The position numbers and the translations under genes were made by a program. This document shows positions 1 to 4,464 of a DNA stretch of 7,830 nucleotides, piece by piece. Position 1 is the first letter of the stretch; each line of letters opens with the position of its first letter. The notes beneath the pieces are model-generated. The model searched no databases, was not told the origin of the DNA, and saw only the letters and a program-made list of their open reading frames with translations. This DNA comes from JAFGIT01 sp016929465 [NCBI: Candidatus Coatesbacteria bacterium] (GTDB lineage: Bacteria; B130-G9), in the NCBI GenBank assembly GCA_016929465.1, contig JAFGIT010000029.1:1-7830 (forward strand). Reading direction: 5' to 3'.

Positions 1-747
1 ACCGATCGTCGGTGCGGAGTTTATCTCGGGTCGGATATCGCTGGTTGGTGCAAAGGACCAGTTAAGGGAGCCTTCTGATGACACACTGTACAATAGACCA
101 TTCGCCGCGCCGAAATAGACTGTGCCGTCGCTTGCCACGCCCGGGATCGAGGTGACATTCGCATCGCAATCGTACGACCAGATTAGCGCAGGCGTTCCGG
201 AATCGTGCGAGATGGCAAACAGCTTCGTGAGGCGCCCAGCATAGATGGACTCGTCCGGGCCAAGGGTGATAAATCCCCTTATAGCCGAGGGATTGCGGGA
301 GAGCTCAAAGGTCCAGTCGAGGTCGCCGTCGGGCCCAATCGCGAACAGAACTTGTGCCGCATCGGGCCTCTGACCGGCATTTCCGGTGGCAATGAGCGTC
401 CCATCTGAAAGAAGCACCGGGGAGCCTCCTATAATAGAGAATTGGCCCTGAATGCCTACATCCATCGTCAGATTCACCAGGAGTGTATGGTCTCCGTTAG
501 GCGAATACTTCCCTGCCATAAAGCCTACCGTCCAGATAGAGCCGTCATCCGAGAGTACCAGGTGCGAATCGCCTGCGTCATTGACCATAGGTTGCTGCCA
601 TAGGAGCTCGGGCGACTCAGCCGTTGTCACCGGGGCGAAGCCGGTGTGGTGAAAATCTCTCTGAAACACCGGCCAGAAAGAGCCGGCCATGGACATATTC
701 GCGAAGAGAAAGATGATGAAGGAAAGCAAGATGATCTTTGGTCCCAT
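1..747 (-). CDS. Secreted PQQ/BamB-like beta-propeller protein, 3' end cut by window edge
   Basis: The frame is open from an ATG at 747-745 to base 1 with no stop, giving the first 249 residues; the C-terminus lies outside the window. AAGGAG at 760-755 sits 7 bases before the ATG and fixes the start. Residues 1-21 form a signal peptide: Lys4, a hydrophobic core LLSFIIFLFA, then a likely cut near SMA-G. The mature protein opens with FWPVFQRDFHHTGFAP (24-39), resembling the W-P-x-F-x-x-D-x-x-H-T-G segment seen at the start of many PQQ-like repeat proteins. Repeats with the DGT-(I/V)-Y-x-G...L-(Y/F)-A-(I/L)...G-x-L-x-W-x-F pattern follow, clearest at 115-149 and 207-232. By family it should be an exported eight-bladed-type propeller used for binding or scaffolding; no enzyme residues are visible. 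It is transcribed away from lrp. The propeller class is fairly sure, the role unknown. Confidence 0.85.
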   Translation of the reverse strand, partial: MGPKIILLSFIIFLFANMSMAGSFWPVFQRDFHHTGFAPVTTAESPELLWQQPMVNDAGDSHLVLSDDGSIWTVGFMAGKYSPNGDHTLLVNLTMDVGIQGQFSIIGGSPVLLSDGTLIATGNAGQRPDAAQVLFAIGPDGDLDWTFELSRNPSAIRGFITLGPDESIYAGRLTKLFAISHDSGTPALIWSYDCDANVTSIPGVASDGTVYFGAANGLLYSVSSEGSLNWSFAPTSDIRPEINSAPTIG

Positions 748-1210
748 CGAGGTTCTCCTTATGTCTCGTTGAATCCGCAGGTTTGACCTTTGGTCTGCGC
801 CATGCGGCTATTCACGTGATGCCCCGCCGGGGGATTATCTGAACAAGGTAGATCAATTGGAGAGCAATTTTCTGAAATCAATGCTTGCTCCAGATACCCA
901 CAATTTTGAGTTATACCCGCCTATGCCGAGTCTCTGCCGAGGCAATAAAGCGGAATTCTCTTCACCGGTTCAATGCTACAATGCTGCTCCTTGGCCTGGT
1001 ATGTGTCAAGAGCTAAAATCATATTCCAGGCATTATGATGATGTACGCATATTTATAGTCTAGTGTGTGCTTCAAGGAGGGGCAGGGCGGCGGTAGAGCG
1101 CTTAAGGATACTGCGCAAATCGGCTTTGTGATGGCAGATCGATGCTGGGGTGCGTAGGTTATCGATGTCAGACAGGCGCTGGTCTCGGTGGAAAAATAGC
1201 GATTAAATCA

Positions 1211-1254
1211 GGCGACCTCACCACGCCCCGCCGCAGTGAGGGGTACTCCTCGCC
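1211..1254. other. GC-rich imperfect hairpin
   Basis: GGCGA (1211-1215) pairs with TCGCC (1250-1254). Directly inside, CCTCAC (1216-1221) pairs with GTGAGG (1236-1241) around a 14-base GC-rich loop, leaving an 8-base bulge on the right side only. It is followed by the AT-rich run ATATATAAATATAAT. There is no T-tract, so a classic intrinsic terminator is unlikely. Its role is unknown. Confidence 0.35.
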
Positions 1255-1275
1255 ATATATAAATATAATCCCTGC

Positions 1276-1304
1276 TTGACAATCTGTCAAGTCAAAACTA
1301 TATT
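1276..1304 (+). promoter_or_regulatory. Sigma70-like promoter match overlapped by a palindrome
   Basis: TTGACA (1276-1281), a 17-base spacer and TATATT (1299-1304) match the sigma70 consensus well. The -35 box lies within the perfect inverted repeat CTTGACA-ATC-TGTCAAG (1275-1291), which would let a dimeric regulator block polymerase. No gene starts soon downstream; lrp begins about 385 bases later, past the inverted-repeat element. It may serve a long leader, an unseen small RNA, or nothing. The motif is seen; activity is inferred. Confidence 0.4.
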
Positions 1305-1355
1305 CATTGAAATATGATAAGGTATGTTCATTTATTGTAAAGTTGAATGACAAAT

Positions 1356-1372
1356 AGTGCGATAATTGCACT
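1356..1372. promoter_or_regulatory. Operator-like 17-bp near-palindrome
   Basis: AGTGCGATAATTGCACT is symmetric around position 1364, with seven Watson-Crick matches and one G-T mismatch across the dyad. It lies 52 bases after the -10 match at 1299-1304. Its size and form suit a helix-turn-helix dimer site, possibly for the nearby Lrp-family regulator, but the binding protein is not shown by the sequence. Confidence 0.3.
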
Positions 1373-1417
1373 CGGCTATCGGAACGGCCGTCAGCCCCGA
1401 TTTCTATCCTCACCGTC

Positions 1418-1578
1418 GAGGCGGTAACATAAGTCATCTCGCAAGGGGAGTGACGAATGACTCGAGCTCGATGCATACCACCTGTAGGGGCCGGTCTTGT
1501 GCCTGCCCGAATATATAGATGGGCGGGGACAAGCCACCGCCCCTACGCGACACGAAATCCGACTTATGTTACAGCCTC
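1418..1578. repeat. Nested inverted-repeat element (outer arms 1418-1435 and 1561-1578)
   Basis: The outer arms are 18 bases each: GAGGCGGTAACATAAGTC on the left, and on the right GACTTATGTTACAGCCTC, whose reverse complement matches 17 of 18. They enclose 125 bases that contain a second, independent palindrome (1484-1546). Terminal inverted repeats around a short non-coding core resemble a MITE-like element, or a large fold-back RNA. I see no obvious target-site duplication and no transposase in the window. The arms are certain; the mobile nature is inferred. Confidence 0.55.
1484..1546. repeat. GTAGGGGC-type palindromic intergenic repeat
   Basis: The left arm (1484-1508) begins GTAGGGGC and the right arm (1521-1546) ends GCCCCTAC; these 8-base tips are perfect complements. 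The arms continue with CTTGT/ACAAG and GCCC/GGGC pairing, with small mismatches and one indel, around the AT-rich 12-base loop GAATATATAGAT. Palindromes with GTAGGGGC tips recur between genes in many environmental bacterial genomes and behave like REP or MITE-like repeats; I recall this from general knowledge. Only one copy is in this window. Confidence 0.6.
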
Positions 1579-1610
1579 CGTGATGCAGCCCCTGTCAATT
1601 GAGAATTATC

Positions 1611-1638
1611 TTGACGAATGGCTGATATGGCTTATATT
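1611..1638 (+). promoter_or_regulatory. Likely promoter of the lrp-lat unit
   Basis: TTGACG (1611-1616), a 16-base spacer and TATATT (1633-1638) form a good sigma70-type match ending about 50 bases before the lrp start. The leader would be near 45 bases. The 9-mer TCAATTGAG occurs on both sides of it (1596-1604 and 1672-1680), and GAATAA (1646-1651) is mirrored by TTATTC (1668-1673). Either could be an autoregulatory Lrp site, as is usual in this family, but neither is decisive. Confidence 0.55.
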
Positions 1639-1677
1639 GTTTAGTGAATAAGCCTTGTGGCCTAATATTATTCAATT

Positions 1678-1683
1678 GAGGTG
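1678..1683 (+). promoter_or_regulatory. Ribosome binding site that supports the TTG start of lrp
   Basis: GAGGTG lies 5 bases before the TTG at 1689. There is no ATG or GTG in frame that would keep the first helix of the DNA-binding domain, so this site decides the start. Confidence 0.6.
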
Positions 1684-1688
1684 CCTTT

Positions 1689-2177
1689 TTGGACGCAATA
1701 GACTTCCAGATACTCTCGATGCTGCAGGAGGACTGCAAGATACCGCAGGTGGAGCTTGCGAGAAGCGTGGGGCTGTCTCCCGCGTCCATCTCCGAGCGAT
1801 TGAAGAGGCTCGAGAAGAAAGGTGTCGTGAAGTCCTATACCGCGATTCTCGATCCGCATTCGCTCGGGATCAGCATCACAGCGTTCGTCTTTGTGTTCGT
1901 CGAGCATCCGAGCTACGAGGCGGAACTGCTCGCGAAATTGGACGACGTGCCAGAAGTCCAGGAGTGCCACCACGTCACCGGCGATTTCAGCCTGCTTCTG
2001 AAGGTCAGGACCAAGAATATCAAGACATTCGAACACCTTTTATTTCATAGCATAAATAGCATACCCGGGGTGAGGCAGACGAAGACGACCATTGTGCTCT
2101 CTTCACCGAAGGAGACGACACACATCCCCTTCGATACGCCCCCCGAGCAATTAGACGACGATGATCAAGGAGCTTAG
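1689..2177 (+). CDS. Lrp/AsnC-family transcriptional regulator
   Basis: The protein has 162 residues, a normal size for the family, and starts at TTG. Residues 1-50 form the winged helix-turn-helix: MDAIDFQILSMLQED begins the domain, VELARSVGLS (21-30) and PASISERLKRLEKKGVV (31-47) are the two HTH helices, followed by KSYTAILDPHSLG. Residues about 64-138 form the RAM ligand-binding and oligomerising domain, with the conserved turn HHVTGDFSLLLKVR (94-107). The tail is acidic (DDDDQ, 156-160). Family members act as dimers to octamers, bind DNA, respond to amino acids and often repress their own gene. The lat start lies 5 bases after the stop, so the two are almost surely cotranscribed; lysine or a lysine product is the natural guess for the effector. 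Lrp next to lat is also the mycobacterial arrangement (LrpA/Lat). The family call is very sure, the ligand is inferred. Confidence 0.93.
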   Translation: MDAIDFQILSMLQEDCKIPQVELARSVGLSPASISERLKRLEKKGVVKSYTAILDPHSLGISITAFVFVFVEHPSYEAELLAKLDDVPEVQECHHVTGDFSLLLKVRTKNIKTFEHLLFHSINSIPGVRQTKTTIVLSSPKETTHIPFDTPPEQLDDDDQGA

Positions 2178-2182
2178 GGAAA

Positions 2183-3514
2183 ATGACGATCACGCACAGG
2201 AGTATTGCACCGACTGCCGTTCACGAGACTTTGGGCAAACACATGCTCGTGGACGGATTTGATCTGGTTATCGATCTCGAGAAGAGCAAGGGCAGCCGGC
2301 TATACGATTCTCGGTATAATCGGGAGCTCTTGGACATGTTCTCCTTCTTTGCCTCGAATCCGCTCGGGATGAACCACCCCGCGCTATCCGATGGGGCTTT
2401 CTTGACAAAGCTCACGAGAGCCGCTGTCCACAAGCCCTCGAACTCAGATATTTACACCGTCGAGATGGCGGAGTTTGTTGACACCTTTTCGGAGGTGGCA
2501 TTGCCCAAGCACCTGAATTACCTCTTCTTCGTCGAGGGCGGCGGACTCGCGGTCGAGAACGCGCTCAAGGCTGCATTCGACTGGAAGATACGCAAGAACC
2601 TCTCGGCCGGCTTAACTGGCGAAGTGGGCACAAAGGTCATGCACTTCAAAGAGGCATTCCACGGCAGGACTGGCTACACCCTCTCGCTGACCAACACAGA
2701 ACCCGTCAAGATCAAGTACTTCCCGAAATTCAATTGGCCCCGCATAGAGAACCCGAAGGTCATCTTCCCGCTCGAAGGCGACAATCTCGCATCGGTCAAG
2801 GCGGCCGAAGAACGGGCGCTGGCCCAGATCAAGGCTGAGTTCGAGAAGAGCTCTGGCGACATCGCCGCCATAATCATCGAGCCAATCCAGGGCGAGGGCG
2901 GCGACAACCACTTCCGACCGGAATTCATGCAGGCTCTCCGAAAGGCGGCGACCGACAACGACGCGATGCTGATATTCGACGAGATTCAGACTGGTCTCGG
3001 GCTGACCGGCAAGATGTGGTGCTTCGAGCATTTCGGGATGGAGCCTGATATGGTCTGCTTTGGGAAGAAGAGCCAGGTCTGCGGCTTTGCGTGCAGCAAG
3101 AAGATCGACGAGGTCCCCGAGAACGTGTTCAAGGTCCCGAGCCGCATCAACTCGACCTGGGGCGGCAACCTGGCGGACATGGTTCGCTGCCAGAAGTTCC
3201 TCGAGGTGATCGACGAGGAGAACCTGGTCGATAACGCCGCGAAGATGGGCGATAAGCTGCTGAAAGGTCTGAAGGACATCCAAGGCAGGTCATCCGGAAA
3301 GGTCCTGAGCGCACGCGGTCGGGGACTTATGTGTGCCTTCAACATGGAGAGCGCCGAGCTTCGCGACAAGCTCTTCGGCAAGGCCTATGCGAACGGGCTG
3401 ATCATCCTCAAGACGGGTCCGAGCGGGATCAGGTTCCGCCCGGCGCTGAACGTCACCACAGCCGACATCGACGACGCCCTGACAAAGGTCGAGGCCTCGA
3501 TCAAGCACCTGTAA
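2183..3514 (+). CDS. lat: L-lysine 6-aminotransferase (lysine epsilon-aminotransferase, EC 2.6.1.36)
   Basis: This is a full-length class III PLP aminotransferase of 443 residues, close to the usual Lat size. It transfers the epsilon-amino group of L-lysine to 2-oxoglutarate, giving 2-aminoadipate 6-semialdehyde (which cyclises to piperideine-6-carboxylate) and glutamate, in the cytosol. Lat-type segments are clear: HETLGKHMLVDGFDLVIDL (14-32), KPSNSDIYTVEMAEF (84-98), FFVEGGGLAVENALKAAFDWK (115-135), HGRTGYTLSLTNTEP (160-174), EPIQGEGGD (233-241), FDEIQTG (265-271), FGKKSQVCG (293-301), NSTWGGN (323-329) and GIRFRPAL (415-422). By comparison with M. tuberculosis Lat, Lys295 should bind PLP, Asp266 the pyridine nitrogen, Glu238 should be the substrate-switch residue, and Arg162 and Arg417 substrate-binding arginines. 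AAGGAG at 2167-2172 overlaps the end of lrp, suggesting coupled translation. The downstream pathway enzymes are not in the window, so lysine breakdown versus another use of aminoadipate stays open. Confidence 0.95.
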   Translation: MTITHRSIAPTAVHETLGKHMLVDGFDLVIDLEKSKGSRLYDSRYNRELLDMFSFFASNPLGMNHPALSDGAFLTKLTRAAVHKPSNSDIYTVEMAEFVDTFSEVALPKHLNYLFFVEGGGLAVENALKAAFDWKIRKNLSAGLTGEVGTKVMHFKEAFHGRTGYTLSLTNTEPVKIKYFPKFNWPRIENPKVIFPLEGDNLASVKAAEERALAQIKAEFEKSSGDIAAIIIEPIQGEGGDNHFRPEFMQALRKAATDNDAMLIFDEIQTGLGLTGKMWCFEHFGMEPDMVCFGKKSQVCGFACSKKIDEVPENVFKVPSRINSTWGGNLADMVRCQKFLEVIDEENLVDNAAKMGDKLLKGLKDIQGRSSGKVLSARGRGLMCAFNMESAELRDKLFGKAYANGLIILKTGPSGIRFRPALNVTTADIDDALTKVEASIKHL

Positions 3515-3533
3515 TATTGACAGGCAGTTTTTC

Positions 3534-3566
3534 GCTGGTGCGCGGATTGATTTCCGCGCAACCAGC
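3534..3566 (+). terminator. Strong hairpin after lat, possible terminator without a T-tract
   Basis: GCTGGTGCGCGGA (3534-3546) pairs with TCCGCGCAACCAGC (3553-3566) with one bulged A, around the loop TTGATT. The stem begins 20 bases after the lat stop codon, where a terminator is expected. The only T-run (3528-3532) is before the stem, and CCCTTCC follows it, so this is not a classic intrinsic terminator. It may still stabilise the 3' end of the mRNA. Confidence 0.45.
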
Positions 3567-3816
3567 CCCTTCCTAAAGCATAAATCAGTCAGCATCCCCT
3601 ATTATTCGTCAGCGATGCTTCCTTCAGCCACGCCCATTCCCTCTTATGCTAGTTCCTAATGCTTTGACGAATGTCAGAGTCACGGAGATGGATATTTGCG
3701 AACGCATATAGATATAACACCATTTCTTATCGCATTGTGCGAGGATATATTCAGATACAATTGCCATTGACAAGGACCGCCTATGATGTCCAATCTATAT
3801 TCTGGAACGCGGGTAA

Positions 3817-3825
3817 TGGTACAAT
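3817..3825 (+). promoter_or_regulatory. Possible extended -10 promoter of the cysteine-rich gene
   Basis: TGGTACAAT fits the extended -10 form TGnTATAAT with one mismatch and would start a transcript some 15-20 bases before the ATG at 3850. No good -35 box is at the right distance. An alternative is TTGCCA (3761-3766), 15 bases, TATGAT (3782-3787). A perfect TTGACA (3767-3772) has no properly spaced -10. The evidence is weak. Confidence 0.25.
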
Positions 3826-3839
3826 GAAAACAATCAATT

Positions 3840-3843
3840 GGAG
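3840..3843 (+). promoter_or_regulatory. Ribosome binding site fixing the ATG at 3850
   Basis: GGAG lies 6 bases before the ATG at 3850. A longer reading would start at the TTG at 3838, but that codon overlaps this site and has no site of its own, so the ATG is preferred. Confidence 0.6.
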
Positions 3844-3849
3844 AATGTT

Positions 3850-4374
3850 ATGGGGAAAATATGTATTCTATCTCTCAAGATCGGCCTGTGTGTCGTCGGA
3901 TTGGGGATTTTCTTGGCTGCAATAGCCGTGGTAACGCAGGATGGTAATGCGACGGCGGCGACGCCGGTTGCAGAGAAGATTCAGCAAGTCGATGTGATGC
4001 CTCGTCCAATGCCGAAGTCCTATTCGGTATGCGCTTTGGACTGCGCCTTGACGGCACTGACAGCCGGTGAGGGCGGCCAGTGCTATGCACAATTCTCTTC
4101 GTTTCATCCTGAATGGTCTGGTTCATGCTGCGACCACGCTCCTTCATCAAAAATGCGATTTGACTATCGTCCACAGGGAGAGCTTTATTGGGCTACTATG
4201 GACATAGATCGCGGAGCCTATGATTTTCACGACACCTATGGGTGCAATGGCAACTGGTATATAACTCCCTTTTTTGCCGTTGATAGTAACACGCTATATG
4301 AATTTCAATTCATTTGTCCCACGGAAAACTGTCAATGCCACGACTGGGTCTATATCGGCGAATGCGATGAGTGA
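3850..4374 (+). CDS. Secreted cysteine-rich protein of unknown function
   Basis: I do not recognise this 174-residue protein. MGKICILSLKIGLCVVGLGI and the following FLAAIAVV form an export signal or membrane anchor, with a possible cut in the DGNATAA stretch (31-37). After it come a short Pro/Met-rich linker (VMPRPMPK, 49-56) and a compact domain from about 58 to the end. Ten cysteines lie in the mature part (61, 65, 78, 93, 94, 132, 156, 161, 163, 172), an even number that suits five disulfides in the periplasm or outside the cell. The pairs C-x3-C, CC and C-x4-C-x-C are distinctive. The aromatic content is high (Tyr, Trp, Phe), as in beta-rich binding domains. Metal binding by cysteines is a less likely alternative. 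It precedes the large exported propeller by 90 bases on the same strand, so the two may share a transcript. Its base composition looks less GC-rich than lat. Confidence 0.75.
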   Translation: MGKICILSLKIGLCVVGLGIFLAAIAVVTQDGNATAATPVAEKIQQVDVMPRPMPKSYSVCALDCALTALTAGEGGQCYAQFSSFHPEWSGSCCDHAPSSKMRFDYRPQGELYWATMDIDRGAYDFHDTYGCNGNWYITPFFAVDSNTLYEFQFICPTENCQCHDWVYIGECDE

Positions 4375-4452
4375 GTGTGAGTAGAGCATAGCGCAATTGC
4401 GTTGAATATTGGCCCGCGTTCCATGTTTTCGAAGGATTCATTGTCCAGAATA

Positions 4453-4458
4453 AAGGAG
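4453..4458 (+). promoter_or_regulatory. Ribosome binding site fixing the start of the large propeller gene
   Basis: AAGGAG lies 6 bases before the ATG at 4465. The frame is open further upstream, with a TTG at 4402 and an ATG at 4423, but those lack such a site and would put charged residues ahead of the signal peptide. Confidence 0.7.
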
Positions 4459-4464
4459 AAAGGG

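Larger units (their letters stand above)
748..1688. other. Long intergenic region with repeats and regulatory-like sites, no convincing gene
   Basis: About 940 bases separate the divergent propeller and lrp genes. Short open frames occur (for example 857-1063 plus and 1168-1476 minus), but their translations show no domain, no hydrophobic pattern and no well-placed ribosome site. The stretch 764-1200 shows nothing I can name. From 1200 on it becomes structured: a GC-rich hairpin, AT-rich blocks, two palindromes, a nested inverted repeat and promoter matches, listed separately. I found no tRNA-like cloverleaf or rRNA segment by eye. A small RNA or a decayed gene cannot be excluded. Confidence 0.6.
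3515..3849. other. Intergenic region between lat and the cysteine-rich gene
   Basis: This 335-base gap holds the hairpin at 3534-3566, a weak inverted repeat AGCATC/GATGCT (3591-3596 and 3614-3619), a small palindrome TCGCA-TTG-TGCGA (3730-3742) and promoter-like boxes near the next gene. TTGACGAATG at 3664-3673 repeats the ten bases at the lrp -35 region (1611-1620), but no good -10 box follows it. Open frames here show no protein-like features. Confidence 0.5.

Noticed and set aside
852-863. 12-base exact repeat ATCAATTGGAGA, also at 3833-3844
   Set aside because: Two copies of a short AT-rich word around a GGAG site are close to chance in a window of this size; no surrounding similarity extends it.
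857-1063. Plus-strand frame of 68 codons starting at TTG
   Set aside because: The translation has no recognisable pattern. The upstream ATCAATTGGAGA equals the sequence at 3833-3844, but in this copy the GGAG is part of the supposed start.
1076-1095. G-rich AGGAGGGGCAGGGCGGCGG as a ribosome site or G-quadruplex
   Set aside because: No good start codon follows, and the G-runs are too few and short for a convincing quadruplex.
1168-1476. Minus-strand frame of 102 codons in the intergenic region
   Set aside because: Its start falls next to the repeat element, the ribosome site is badly spaced, and the translation shares TYVTAS with a plus-strand frame only because both read the same inverted repeat.
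2612-3283. Long open frame (223 codons) on the minus strand inside lat
   Set aside because: It lies fully opposite a strongly conserved aminotransferase gene and arises from that gene's GC-rich codon pattern; its translation resembles no known domain.
4392-4401. Perfect palindrome CGCAATTGCG before the large propeller gene
   Set aside because: Ten bases is short, no promoter boxes flank it, and nothing else supports an operator.
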